Source of the DNA: Streptomyces luteolifulvus
Lineage (GTDB): Bacteria; Actinomycetota; Actinomycetes; Streptomycetales; Streptomycetaceae
Length of the DNA stretch: 49,551 nt
Direction of reading: 5' to 3'
NCBI RefSeq assembly: GCF_008806595.1
Contig: NZ_VZRB01000008.1
Coordinates: 1-49,551 of the forward strand
The notes beneath the pieces are model-generated. The model did not search any database. It was not told where the DNA came from and saw only the letters and a list, made by a program, of their open reading frames with translations. The translations under genes were made by a program, and so were the position numbers. Shown one piece after another: positions 7,544-16,110 of this stretch. Within the stretch, counting starts at the first letter, position 1; each line of letters begins with the position of its first letter.

Positions 7544-9376
7544 ATGGGCAAGCTCCCGACGCTGACGAACGGGCCGATGGCCGCCCTCACCAGCGCCGTG
7601 AGACGGTGGCCCGGCTCGGGAGCCACCGACCGGCGCGGCTCGAACCGGACCACACCCCGCCAGTGGACCGCACGCTGCGTCCTCCCGGTGGCCCTCGCGC
7701 TGTGGCTGCTCTCCCTGCGCCATGTGGACCTCGGCGGAATGCGCGACTACGGGCTGCTCCAGGTGCTGCCGGTGCTCTTCTGGGTGGCCCTCGCCCTGCT
7801 CACCCTCGGCTTCTGCCTGGCGCTGACCGACCGGCGGACCGCCGGCGGCTGGTTCGCGGGCTACGTCCTGGGCCTCATCGCGGTCATCCACGCGACCCCC
7901 ACGCTGCTCTTCCCGACTCTGCGCTACAGCTGGGCCTGGAAGCACGTCGCCGTCGTCGACGCGGTGATCCGCAACCGCGGTACTGTGCCGCACGCGGAGA
8001 AGCTCGACATCTACAACCAGTGGCCGGGATTCTTCGACCTCAACGCGTTCTTCATGCAGGCGACCGGCCTGGACTCGGCCCTCGGCTACGCGACCTGGAC
8101 CCCGCCCGTCTTCAACGCCGTACTGCTCGCCCCCCTGCTGCTGCTCTACCGGACGGTGACCCGTGATCGCCGGCTGATCTGGGGCGGAGCGTGGATCTTC
8201 TACTCGTGCTCCTGGGTGGGACAGGACTACTTCGCCCCCCAGGCCTTCGCGTTCCTGCTTTTCGTGACGGTGATTGCCCTGGTCATGGGGCAGTTGCCCA
8301 CCTCCGCCCTGTACCGTCCCGGTGACATCCGTACGGACCGATGGCCCGTCGGCCGCTTCGTGCTGCTCGTACTGGTTCAGTTCGCCATCATCTGCTCGCA
8401 TCCGCTCACACCACTGATGCTGCTCAGTGCGCTGGTGGTGCTGTCGATTCCGCGCCGCAACCGGCGCGTGGTGCTGCCGGCCCTGGGCAGTGCGCTGGTG
8501 CTGACCGCGGCCTGGGATGCCACCGTCGCCCGGCCCTACATCTCGGACAATGTGCACGACTTCCTGGGCTCGTTGCTCCAACCCGACAGCAACGTCGTCT
8601 CCGGGCTGGCCGCGCTGGGCGCCGCGCCACCGGGCCAGGTCGTGGTGTCCTGGGTCGACCGGAGCCTGTCGGCCGCCGTGTTCCTGCTGGCGGCCATCGC
8701 CTTCCTGGCCCGGCCGTGGGTCCGCCGCACCGGCCTGCCCCTGCTCGTCCTGGCTCCCCTGCCGATCCTGACCGCGAATGCCTACGGCGGAGAGATGATC
8801 TTCCGTGCCTATCTGTTCGCGCTGCCCGCAGCTGCTTTCCTGATCGCGGCCCTGCTCTTCAAGTGGGGCAAGCGGCCGCGCCTGCGCACTCTCGCGCTCT
8901 TCCCGCTGCTGCTGGCGCTGCTCGGGGGGCTGGTCTTCGGCTACTACGGCAAGGAGGCCGCGGACTACTTCACGAAGAGCGAGGTCGCCGCCGGACGCTT
9001 CCTCGCGGCCACCGCTCCCCCCGGGTCCACGATCGTCTCCCTCACCTCGACCGTGCCGGGACTGTATCTGCGCTACGACGAAAACCTCCGGGTGCAGCTG
9101 GACCAGCAGGACATCGAGGACCGGCGGCGCCTGGTCAGGAACCCGGTCGAAGGTCTGGAGCCGTTCGTCGAGGGAGCCACGCCTGCCCGGCCCGCCTACA
9201 TCATCCTCAGCCGCGCCCAGGCCGCCGACACCTACCTGAGGGGGGTCCTGCCGGCGGACACCATGCAGCGCGTGCAGTCGGCCCTGGCGAAGGGCTCGGG
9301 TTACATCCCCGTCTACCGCAGCAAGGACGCCGTGGTCTACCGGTATCAAGGCACGAAGAGCGGAGACGGGTCATGA
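7544..9376 (+). CDS. Large polytopic membrane protein of the glycan locus
   Basis: A 610-residue protein with about 11-13 hydrophobic segments spread over residues 40-490, followed by a soluble C-terminal domain of about 120 residues. The shape resembles GT-C glycosyltransferases or Wzy-like polymerases of Streptomyces, but no decisive motif is visible, so the function is left open. The ATG at 7544 follows GGGGAG at a good distance; a longer reading frame from 7460 is less likely. Its stop overlaps the start of the next gene by 4 nt (ATGA), so the two are translationally coupled. It is a reasonable candidate for the polymerase or lipid-linked sugar transferase that the locus otherwise lacks. 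Confidence 0.7.
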   Translation: MGKLPTLTNGPMAALTSAVRRWPGSGATDRRGSNRTTPRQWTARCVLPVALALWLLSLRHVDLGGMRDYGLLQVLPVLFWVALALLTLGFCLALTDRRTAGGWFAGYVLGLIAVIHATPTLLFPTLRYSWAWKHVAVVDAVIRNRGTVPHAEKLDIYNQWPGFFDLNAFFMQATGLDSALGYATWTPPVFNAVLLAPLLLLYRTVTRDRRLIWGGAWIFYSCSWVGQDYFAPQAFAFLLFVTVIALVMGQLPTSALYRPGDIRTDRWPVGRFVLLVLVQFAIICSHPLTPLMLLSALVVLSIPRRNRRVVLPALGSALVLTAAWDATVARPYISDNVHDFLGSLLQPDSNVVSGLAALGAAPPGQVVVSWVDRSLSAAVFLLAAIAFLARPWVRRTGLPLLVLAPLPILTANAYGGEMIFRAYLFALPAAAFLIAALLFKWGKRPRLRTLALFPLLLALLGGLVFGYYGKEAADYFTKSEVAAGRFLAATAPPGSTIVSLTSTVPGLYLRYDENLRVQLDQQDIEDRRRLVRNPVEGLEPFVEGATPARPAYIILSRAQAADTYLRGVLPADTMQRVQSALAKGSGYIPVYRSKDAVVYRYQGTKSGDGS

Positions 9377-9801
9377 TCCCCCTGCGCTGGGTACTGGCGC
9401 TGTCCGGCTGGGCGGCCCTGGCGGCGGTGACCTTCCTGCCGGACGGCGGCGTCCTGCGCGTCGCGGCGGCGACGGCGTTCCTGGTCGTCTGTCCCGGGCT
9501 GGCGGCCTCCCGGTGGGCCCGTTCCGCTCCGCCGTACGCCGGCGACCGGACGGCCTTGCTGGAGGCGGGTGTTCTGGGCGTCGTGCTCAGTCTGTCGCTG
9601 GCGGTGCTCGTCGTGGTGCCGCTGTATCTGAGCGACACCTTCACGATCACGCGAGCGCTGGTCGCTCTCGCGGCCGTCACCTCCGTGCTCGCCCTCGTGC
9701 CGAGGCGCCTCGGACGTCGTCGCCTGGCGCCGCGAGCCGTCCCGGACGCGGGTACCCCAACGGCCGTCGCCGATCAGCCCGAGCCGCGCGCCTCCGAGTG
9801 A
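9373..9801 (+). CDS. Small membrane protein coupled to the large membrane protein
   Basis: A 142-residue protein with four likely membrane helices in the first 110 residues and a basic, Pro-rich C-terminus. I do not recognise a named family. Its ATG overlaps the preceding stop (ATGA at 9373-9376), which suggests a fixed stoichiometry with the 610-residue protein. A strong hairpin follows at 9840-9868. It may be an accessory subunit of the putative polymerase or transferase; this rests on context only. Confidence 0.7.
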   Translation: MIPLRWVLALSGWAALAAVTFLPDGGVLRVAAATAFLVVCPGLAASRWARSAPPYAGDRTALLEAGVLGVVLSLSLAVLVVVPLYLSDTFTITRALVALAAVTSVLALVPRRLGRRRLAPRAVPDAGTPTAVADQPEPRASE

Positions 9802-9839
9802 GGCCGCGCGGCAGTCCCCGTACGGCCCGAAATCCCAGC

Positions 9840-9872
9840 TCCGCCCCCGCCTTTGTGGTGGGGGCGGATTCG
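9840..9872 (+). terminator. Rho-independent-like terminator
   Basis: TCCGCCCCC (9840-9848) pairs perfectly with GGGGGCGGA (9860-9868), followed by TTCGTGTTG. It ends the 7544-9801 pair ahead of the separate promoter region with operator B. Confidence 0.7.
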
Positions 9873-9930
9873 TGTTGTCCGAAGAACCCCGCTGCCCCCT
9901 CTTGACGTCGCTTCCAAATCGGGTGAAGGT

Positions 9931-9968
9931 GTACATATACGTCGTAAACATATGTCGTAGGTATGTAC
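9931..9968 (+). promoter_or_regulatory. Candidate TetR operator, site B (TATACGTCGTAAA core)
   Basis: The core TATACGTCGTAAA is at 9936-9948, inside CATAT...ATATG (9934-9954). A second, weaker copy TATGTCGTAGG follows at 9951-9961. The whole segment is framed by an outer inverted repeat GTACATA (9931-9937) and TATGTAC (9962-9968). It lies just before the GT2 gene at 9979, where a bound repressor would block transcription of the five-gene glycan operon. Confidence 0.65.
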
Positions 9969-9978
9969 TCGGAGATAC

Positions 9979-10737
9979 ATGATCATGTACAACGACCCGA
10001 TCATCAGCAATGAGCGAGACGCCATGACGTCCCCGACCGTGAGCCTGGTCGTACCGGCCCGCAACGAGGCGCGGAACATCCCGTGGGTCTTCGAGCAGAT
10101 TCCGGCATGTGTGGACGAGGTCATCCTCGTCGACGGCGACTCCACCGACGCCACGATCCCCATGGCCCAGCACTGCCTGCCGACCGTGCGCAACGTGCAG
10201 CAGAGCGGCCCCGGCAAGGGCAACGCCCTGCGCACCGGCTTCCTCGAAGCCAAGGGCGACTACGTCGTGATGATGGACGCCGACGGCAGCATGTCACCCG
10301 GGGAGATCCCCCACTTCCTGCACTTCCTCGAGCACGGATACGACTTCGTCAAGGGTTCGCGGTTCGTCGCGGGCGGCGGCTCGCTCGACATCACCCGCAT
10401 CCGCCGGATGGGCAACCATGTGCTCCTGATGGCCACGAACCGGCTCTACCACGCTTCGCTGACCGATCTGTGCTACGGCTTCTGTGCCTTCCGGCGCAGC
10501 TTCCTGGACCAGCTCGACCTGCACGCCGCCGGTTTCGAGATCGAGGCCGAGATGATCACGCACGCCCTGCGCTCCGGACTGCGCATCGCCGAGGTCCCGA
10601 GCCTCGAACTGCCCCGGCGCAACGGTCGCTCCAATCTCCACGCCATATCCGACGGGCGCCGGGTGCTGCGCACCCTGTTCTCGGAACGGCCGGGCGCCCG
10701 GTCCTCCACCGCCCGGCACGAGAGGAGCGCTTCGTGA
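9979..10737 (+). CDS. GT2 glycosyltransferase (dolichyl-phosphate-mannose-synthase-like)
   Basis: A 252-residue GT-A fold enzyme. VSLVVPARNEARNI near residues 21-34 opens the nucleotide-sugar domain, and VDGDSTDAT and GKGNALRTGF are typical of DPM/DPG synthases. MMDADGSM holds the metal-binding DxD at residues 100-102. No membrane anchor is present, so it is probably a cytosolic or peripheral enzyme that loads a sugar on a polyprenyl carrier. GGAG at 9971-9974 serves ATG 9979 or 9985; the ATG at 10024 (MTSPTVSL) is an alternative. It is the first gene of the operon behind operator B. Its stop overlaps the next start (GTGA). Confidence 0.9.
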   Translation: MIMYNDPIISNERDAMTSPTVSLVVPARNEARNIPWVFEQIPACVDEVILVDGDSTDATIPMAQHCLPTVRNVQQSGPGKGNALRTGFLEAKGDYVVMMDADGSMSPGEIPHFLHFLEHGYDFVKGSRFVAGGGSLDITRIRRMGNHVLLMATNRLYHASLTDLCYGFCAFRRSFLDQLDLHAAGFEIEAEMITHALRSGLRIAEVPSLELPRRNGRSNLHAISDGRRVLRTLFSERPGARSSTARHERSAS

Positions 10738-12041
10738 ACTCCCTCGCGATGCGCTCCGCTCCCGTCCGGCCCCCCGTGCCGGTGGTCGACATCGACCTGG
10801 CCCGCCCAGGCGAGTTCCGGCTGCCCGGCGACCGGGGGCCGGTCCGGCCACAGGGGAAGGTCCGTGCTCTCGTACGACTGCACGGTCTTCCCCTGGGCAT
10901 GGTCAGCGCCATGGACACATCGGGACCCGAGGGCCTGTGGCGGGCGGTGGCCAATGCCGCGTACGTGGAGCTGTCGGGTCAGCTGGCCCGGCACCGCGCC
11001 GTGGACCGGACCGTGGACGGGACCGGAACACCGGAGGGCGGCGTCGGCGAATGGCCCTGTCAGGCCCTGAGGCGCCATGCACTCCATGACGCACCCGCCA
11101 TCAGCGTGGTCGTCGCCACCCGTGACCGGCCGGAGCTGCTGCGCCGCTGCCTTCGTTCGCTGCTGCGGTCGGAGTACCCCGAGTTCGAGATCATCGTCGT
11201 CGACAACGCCTCCTCCGACGGGGCGACCGAAGCCCTGGTCCGCGGGGAGTTCAGGGGACAGGTCCGCTACGTCCGCGAGCCCGTCGCCGGCCTGGCCCGC
11301 GCGCACAATCGCGGGCTCGCCCGGGCACGCGGCTGCCTCGTCGCCTTCACGGACGACGACACGCTCGTCGACCCCGGATGGCTGTCGGCCCTGGCCGAGG
11401 CCTTCGCACACGACACCCGGATCGGCTGTGTCACCGGGCTGATCGTGCCCGCCGAACTGGAGACCCCGGCCCAGACCGCGCTGGAGCGGCAGGGCGCATT
11501 CGCGAAGGGGTATGTGCCGCGCACCTGGTCGGTGTCCGATCCGCCGGCGGACCCGCTGTTCCCGTTCACCGCGGGACGCTTCGGCTCCGGCGCCAACATG
11601 GCCTTCCGTACCGATGTGCTGCTCTCCCTGGGCGGCTTCGACACCGCGACCGGTGCCGGGACCCCGGGCCGGGGCGGCGACGACCTGCTGGCCTTCTTCG
11701 AGGTCCTGACGGCCGGTCACCTGCTCGCCTACCAGCCGAGTGCCATCGTCTGGCACAGTCATCGTCGTACGTGGGACGCCGTGGCCGCGCAGGTGTTCGG
11801 CTATGGCGCCGGGCTCGGCGCCTATCTCACCGGGGCGCTGGTGAGGAACCCCAGGCGGCTGCCCGCCCTGCTGCGGCGGCTGCCGCGCGGCATCCGCTAC
11901 GCCATGACCAGATCGCGCGACCGCAGCGCCGATCCCGAGGCCGACTGGTCCCGGCGACTGGCGCTCCTGGAAGTGCGGGGGATGGTCTACGGCCCTTGCG
12001 GCTACCTCCGCGGACGTCTCACCGGCGCCGGACCCCGATGA
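10734..12041 (+). CDS. GT2 glycosyltransferase with N-terminal extension
   Basis: A 435-residue protein. Residues about 122-330 form a GT2 domain: ISVVVATRDRPELLRRCLRS, then IIVVDNASSDGATE, and FTDDDT with the metal-binding acidic triplet at 207-209. GGDDLLAFFEVL is the later acidic catalytic block. Residues 1-120 form an extension seen in some actinobacterial GT2 enzymes, with no clear known function. The C-terminus includes a hydrophobic part that could bind the membrane. The GTG start at 10734 overlaps the preceding stop and follows GAGAGGAG. Sugar specificity is unknown. Confidence 0.88.
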   Translation: MNSLAMRSAPVRPPVPVVDIDLARPGEFRLPGDRGPVRPQGKVRALVRLHGLPLGMVSAMDTSGPEGLWRAVANAAYVELSGQLARHRAVDRTVDGTGTPEGGVGEWPCQALRRHALHDAPAISVVVATRDRPELLRRCLRSLLRSEYPEFEIIVVDNASSDGATEALVRGEFRGQVRYVREPVAGLARAHNRGLARARGCLVAFTDDDTLVDPGWLSALAEAFAHDTRIGCVTGLIVPAELETPAQTALERQGAFAKGYVPRTWSVSDPPADPLFPFTAGRFGSGANMAFRTDVLLSLGGFDTATGAGTPGRGGDDLLAFFEVLTAGHLLAYQPSAIVWHSHRRTWDAVAAQVFGYGAGLGAYLTGALVRNPRRLPALLRRLPRGIRYAMTRSRDRSADPEADWSRRLALLEVRGMVYGPCGYLRGRLTGAGPR

Positions 12042-13396
12042 TCGAGGTGAGCGGCTTGGACACCACTTCGGTAACCGACCCGGCTGCGGGTGCCACCGGT
12101 ATGCGACGACGCCCCCTCTCCGTGCTGCGCGCCGGTGTCGCCGCCGCGCTCCCCGGCGAGCCCGTGCTGCGCACCGGACACCTTCTCGCCGTCAGTTCCC
12201 TTGTCAACGCGGGCGTCGGCTTCATCTTCTGGATCTTCGCGACGCACTGGTACGACGAGAAGGTCGTGGGCCTGAGCTACTCCGCCCTCTCTGCGTCCTT
12301 GCTGCTCGCGGGGATCGGGCAGCTCAATCTGAACGACTTCCTGGTGCGGTTCGTGCCGTCCGCCGGCCGTCGCACCCGCCGACTGGTCCTCACCTGCTAC
12401 ACCGCGAGCATGGGCTTCGGCGTGGTGGTGGCCGTGGGGTTCCTGGCGCTGGTGCCGGTGCTCGCCCCACGGCTCGAGTTCCTGCTGACACCGGTCACGG
12501 CGACCTGCTTCGTGGTGGCAACCGCCGGTTACGCCATCTTCGTTCTGCAGGACGGCGCGCTCACCGCGGTCCGCTGCCCCGGCTGGGTGGTGGGCGAGAA
12601 CGTGATCTTCGCCTTCACGAAGCTGCTGCTGCTCGGCCTCGGCGCCCTCCTCGGCCTCTTCTCCGGCATCCTGCTCTCCTGGGCGGGAGCCCTCGTGGTC
12701 TCACTGGTCGTGGCCAACTACATCCTGATGGGCAGGGCCATTCCCCGGCACGAGCGGGAGACGAAGACCGCGCCACCTCCGCCCCGCATGCTCGGGTACG
12801 CCGCGACCGACTGGGTCGGCTCCGTGTTCCGGATGGCCGCCTACACCCTGGTCCCGCTGATCGTGCTGAACAACCTGGGCGCGGAGGAGAGTGCCTACTT
12901 CTCGGTGGCCTGGAACGTCGCCTACGTGCCCTATCTGCTCGCCCGCAACATGGGAACGTCCCTGCTCGCGGAGGCGATGCGCGGGCCCGAACGACTCGTG
13001 GAACACGCTCTGCGCGTCCTGCGCCACTCGGGTCTCCTGCTGGCCGGCGTCACGGTCGTCCTGGTCGTCTTCGCCCCGCAGATCCTGTCGCTCTTCGGCG
13101 GCGCGTACGCGGCCGAGGGAACCACCGTGCTGCGGCTGATGGCCCTGTCCGCACTGCCGAACCTGCTGCTGAGTGTGGCCATCGACGTGGCCCGGGCGCG
13201 GCGACGCCTGCGCTGGGCGGTGGCGGTGCAGATCGCGATGTGCGTGCTGGTGCTGGGGCTCACCAAGATGCTGGTGCCCGAACTCGGCATCGTGGGCGCG
13301 GGCGTCGCCTGGCTCGTCACCCAGTGCGCGATCGCCCTCGTCCTGGTCCTGTCCTGGTCCCGCTGGCTCGTCCCCGTGACGGAAAGGTCATCATGA
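12038..13396 (+). CDS. Polysaccharide flippase (Wzx/MATE-like)
   Basis: A 452-residue membrane protein with about 12-14 helices, matching the polysaccharide biosynthesis/flippase group (Polysacc_synt type of the MOP superfamily). The start of the hydrophobic region, HLLAVSSLVNAGVGFIFW, and the repeated two-bundle layout fit lipid-linked oligosaccharide translocators. It is predicted to move the undecaprenyl-linked repeat unit across the membrane. The ATG overlaps the preceding stop (ATGA at 12038-12041), and its own stop overlaps the next gene. Neighbouring glycosyltransferases support the role. Confidence 0.87.
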   Translation: MIEVSGLDTTSVTDPAAGATGMRRRPLSVLRAGVAAALPGEPVLRTGHLLAVSSLVNAGVGFIFWIFATHWYDEKVVGLSYSALSASLLLAGIGQLNLNDFLVRFVPSAGRRTRRLVLTCYTASMGFGVVVAVGFLALVPVLAPRLEFLLTPVTATCFVVATAGYAIFVLQDGALTAVRCPGWVVGENVIFAFTKLLLLGLGALLGLFSGILLSWAGALVVSLVVANYILMGRAIPRHERETKTAPPPPRMLGYAATDWVGSVFRMAAYTLVPLIVLNNLGAEESAYFSVAWNVAYVPYLLARNMGTSLLAEAMRGPERLVEHALRVLRHSGLLLAGVTVVLVVFAPQILSLFGGAYAAEGTTVLRLMALSALPNLLLSVAIDVARARRRLRWAVAVQIAMCVLVLGLTKMLVPELGIVGAGVAWLVTQCAIALVLVLSWSRWLVPVTERSS

Positions 13397-14397
13397 ACGA
13401 CGCACACTCCGCCGGACGCAGCGCCCCCACCCTGTCGGTCGTCGTCTGCGCCTACACCCTCGACCGCTGGGAGGACCTGCGGGCCGCGATCGGATCGGTG
13501 CTGGCCCAGGAACGGCCCGCCGACGAGGTCGTGCTGGTGGTCGACCACAACCAGGCGCTGCTGGAGCGGGCCGAGCGGGAGCTGACCGGCGTCCGTGTGG
13601 TGCCCAGCCGGGGCCGGCGCGGCCTGTCCGGGGGACGCAACACCGGGGTCGAGGTGGCGCACGGCGACGTGGTGGCCTTCCTCGACGACGACGCGACCGC
13701 GGAACCGGGATGGACGGGCCGTCTGCTGGCGCCGTACGGGGATCCCAGGGTGGCGGGCGTCGGCGGGTTCGTCCGGCCGCGGTGGTCGACCGGGCGGCCG
13801 GTGTGGTTCCCGGCGGAGTTCGACTGGGTGGTGGGCTGCTCCTACCGTGGACTGCCCGAACGGGCCACCCCCGTGCGGAACTTCATCGGCGCCAACATGT
13901 CGTTCCGCAGGACGGAACTGCTCGCCGCCGGCGGGTTCCTGGGCACGCTCGGCCGGGTGGGTACCCGGCCCGCCGGGTGCGAGGAGACGGAGATGTGCCT
14001 GCGGATCGCGGCCCGCCGTCCGGAAGCCGTGCTGCTGTACGACCCCGCCGTGCAGGTACGGCACCGGGTCCCCGAGGCCCGTACCCACTGGTCCTACTTC
14101 CGCTCCCGCTGCTACGGGGAGGGCCTGTCCAAGGCTCTGGTGGCACGGCACCGCGGCAGGGGGTCCGCGCTGGCCAGCGAGCGCACCTATCTGCGCTCGA
14201 CCATTCCCCGGGCCCTCGCCCGCAACCTGCGCGGCACGGGTCGTCCCGGCGCGCTGCGCACCGTCGGCGCGCTGTCCGCGGGGGTGTGCGTCACCGTCAC
14301 CGGATACCTCGTCGGACGTGTCCGGCAGTGGGGACCCCGGGACTTCTTCCGCCGTCCGCAAGGAGGGGCGCAGCTGCCGTCGGAGGGCCGCTCATGA
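13393..14397 (+). CDS. GT2 glycosyltransferase
   Basis: A 334-residue GT-A enzyme. LSVVVCAYTLDRWEDLRAA at 14-32 opens the domain, GLSGGRNTGVEVAHGD is the nucleotide-binding stretch, and FLDDDA contains the metal-binding acids at 98-100. GANMSFRRTEL and EETEMCLRI are the acceptor-side and acidic blocks. The ATG at 13393 follows GGAAAGG and overlaps the previous stop by 4 nt. A short hydrophobic segment near the C-terminus may attach it to the membrane. It is the third GT2 enzyme of the locus, so the repeat unit probably contains at least three sugars. Confidence 0.9.
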   Translation: MNDAHSAGRSAPTLSVVVCAYTLDRWEDLRAAIGSVLAQERPADEVVLVVDHNQALLERAERELTGVRVVPSRGRRGLSGGRNTGVEVAHGDVVAFLDDDATAEPGWTGRLLAPYGDPRVAGVGGFVRPRWSTGRPVWFPAEFDWVVGCSYRGLPERATPVRNFIGANMSFRRTELLAAGGFLGTLGRVGTRPAGCEETEMCLRIAARRPEAVLLYDPAVQVRHRVPEARTHWSYFRSRCYGEGLSKALVARHRGRGSALASERTYLRSTIPRALARNLRGTGRPGALRTVGALSAGVCVTVTGYLVGRVRQWGPRDFFRRPQGGAQLPSEGRS

Positions 14398-15242
14398 GCG
14401 TCGTACCCGTACCGCTGTCCGTCGACGCCGGGCCGTCCCTGAGCGTCGTCCCCGTCTTCCTCTACCACGCGGTGTCGCACGACGCGCCGCCGTGGCTCGC
14501 GCCGTTCACGGTGAGCCCCCGCACGTTCGTGGAGCACCTGGACATGATCGCCGACAGCGGGCTCCAAGTGATCCCGCTGCGGCAGCTGGTCGCGGCGCTG
14601 CACGGCGGCCCTCCCGTGCCACCCCGGTCGGCGGTGCTGACCTTCGACGACGGATACGCGGACTTCGCCTCCACGGTGGCACCGCTGCTCGCCGCACGGG
14701 GACTTCCCGCCACCCTGTACGTGACCACGGGCGCGCTGAGGGCGTCGGGGAGCGGACCGTTCCCGTCCGTTCAGACGCTCAGCTGGGCCCAGGTCGGGGA
14801 ACTGGACGCGGCCGGGGTCGAGATCGGCGGACACACCATGACTCATCCGCAACTGGACACGCTGCCCCGCGCGTCGGTGAGGGAGGAGGTGGCCGGCTGC
14901 AAGCGGCAGATCGAGGAGGCGCTCGGGCACTCCGTCGACGCGTTCGCCTACCCGCACGGCTATTCCAGCCGCGCCGTTCGCGCCGTGGTGCGCGAGGCCG
15001 GATGGACCTCGGCCGCCGCCATCCGGGCCGCCTCGGCCTTCAGCTCGGAGGCGGACGACCCGCTGCGGTTCGGCCGGCTGATGGTCCGGGCCGACACCGG
15101 CCGGGACCAGTTCGCGCTCTGGACCAGCGGGGAGGGCGCCCCCGTCGCACCGTTCGCGGAAAGTCTGCGGACCAGGGGCTGGCGGGCCTATCGCCGGGCG
15201 AGGGCGATGACCGGACGGCCGTACCGGGCGATTCCCGCCTGA
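14394..15242 (+). CDS. Polysaccharide deacetylase (NodB-type, CE4)
   Basis: A 282-residue CE4 domain protein. TFDDGY at 83-88 holds the catalytic base and metal-binding Asp. GGHTMTHPQL supplies the two metal-binding histidines His147 and His151, and FAYPHGY is the third motif. It removes N-acetyl groups from a GlcNAc-containing glycan. No signal peptide or membrane anchor is evident, which is unusual for a wall-acting CE4 enzyme and suggests a cytosolic intermediate as substrate. The ATG overlaps the preceding stop (14394-14397), making it the last gene of the coupled operon. Confidence 0.88.
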   Translation: MSVVPVPLSVDAGPSLSVVPVFLYHAVSHDAPPWLAPFTVSPRTFVEHLDMIADSGLQVIPLRQLVAALHGGPPVPPRSAVLTFDDGYADFASTVAPLLAARGLPATLYVTTGALRASGSGPFPSVQTLSWAQVGELDAAGVEIGGHTMTHPQLDTLPRASVREEVAGCKRQIEEALGHSVDAFAYPHGYSSRAVRAVVREAGWTSAAAIRAASAFSSEADDPLRFGRLMVRADTGRDQFALWTSGEGAPVAPFAESLRTRGWRAYRRARAMTGRPYRAIPA

Positions 15243-15291
15243 ACCGCGAGGAACCGCGAGCGGGTGCGACGGACGGGCCGCTGACGGCGCG

Positions 15292-16110
15292 TCAGTGCTG
15301 CCAGACCCGGACCCAGTCCACGAGCATCCGCGCCGAGTCGGTGCCGGGGGGCGGGGCGTGGGGGAGGCCGACGGCCAGATTGATGAGCACCTCCATGGGC
15401 ACGTGGGGAATCCGCTCCGGGGCGGTCACCCGGAACCGTTCCACCCCGTCCACGTACCAGACCAGTCTGTCCTTCTCCCAGAGCACCGCGAAGACATGGA
15501 AGGCATCGGGGAATCCGGCCGCCGTGAAGGTTCCCTGCTGTTTCCGCTTGTCCCCGTCCGTGTCCCGCCAGTGCACGAACATGGACAACTCGCGGGTGGT
15601 GCCGAGAAACTCCATGATGTCGATCTCGGGCGGGGTGTAGCGGCTCGCGGGCATCATCCAGAACGCGGGTGCCATCCCGCCCTGCGCCGGGATGCGGATG
15701 GCCGCCTCGAAGTAGCCGTAGGTGAAGGTCTCCCGCGGTTCGGCGTACCAGTGGTCCCGCCCGGTGGAGATCATCCCGGACACCCAGGGGTAGGTCCGCC
15801 CGTCGCTGCCGCGGATGGCACGGCGCTGGGCGGTGAGGGCCAGCCTTCCCCCGCCCACGGAGACCTGACCGGGCTGGTACCACTCCAGTTCGTTGTTGGA
15901 GCTGATGGTGCAGCCGTTCTCGTTCCAGTCGTAGCAGGTGGCCCAGTGGTCCGTGTCGAGTCGATCGCCGTCGAAGTCGTCGTGGAAGACGAGGCGCCAG
16001 TTCCCGTCCGCCGAGGGCTTGGGCGCCGTGGTGCCGGGCGTGGAACTGCAGGCGCAGCATGCCATCAGCAGCAGCATGAGCACACCGAGCACCGCGCCTC
16101 GTGACGTCAT
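15292..16110 (-). CDS. Secreted GH16-family glycoside hydrolase (lipoprotein)
   Basis: A 272-residue beta-glucanase-fold enzyme. The catalytic signature EIDIMEF occupies 162-168, with Glu162 as nucleophile and Glu167 as acid/base. The N-terminus is hydrophobic and ends in a Cys-rich stretch (LLMACCAC, Cys18-21), indicating lipidation at the cell surface. Conserved YGYFEAAIRIP and FHVFAVLWEKDRLVWYVDG fit GH16. It may cut or remodel the exported polysaccharide. The ATG at 16110 overlaps the stop of the flavoprotein gene (16107-16110). The gene faces the glycan operon convergently, 49 nt past its end. Confidence 0.88.
   Translation of the reverse strand: MTSRGAVLGVLMLLLMACCACSSTPGTTAPKPSADGNWRLVFHDDFDGDRLDTDHWATCYDWNENGCTISSNNELEWYQPGQVSVGGGRLALTAQRRAIRGSDGRTYPWVSGMISTGRDHWYAEPRETFTYGYFEAAIRIPAQGGMAPAFWMMPASRYTPPEIDIMEFLGTTRELSMFVHWRDTDGDKRKQQGTFTAAGFPDAFHVFAVLWEKDRLVWYVDGVERFRVTAPERIPHVPMEVLINLAVGLPHAPPPGTDSARMLVDWVRVWQH

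Noticed and set aside
7394..9349. 651-codon frame on the minus strand
   Set aside because: Low-complexity Gly/Arg/Gln composition, antisense to the 610-residue membrane protein.
10083..10733. N-terminal part of the 652-codon frame ending at 12041
   Set aside because: It overlaps the first GT2 gene out of frame. The real second GT2 gene begins at GTG 10734 with a ribosome site and a 4-nt overlap.
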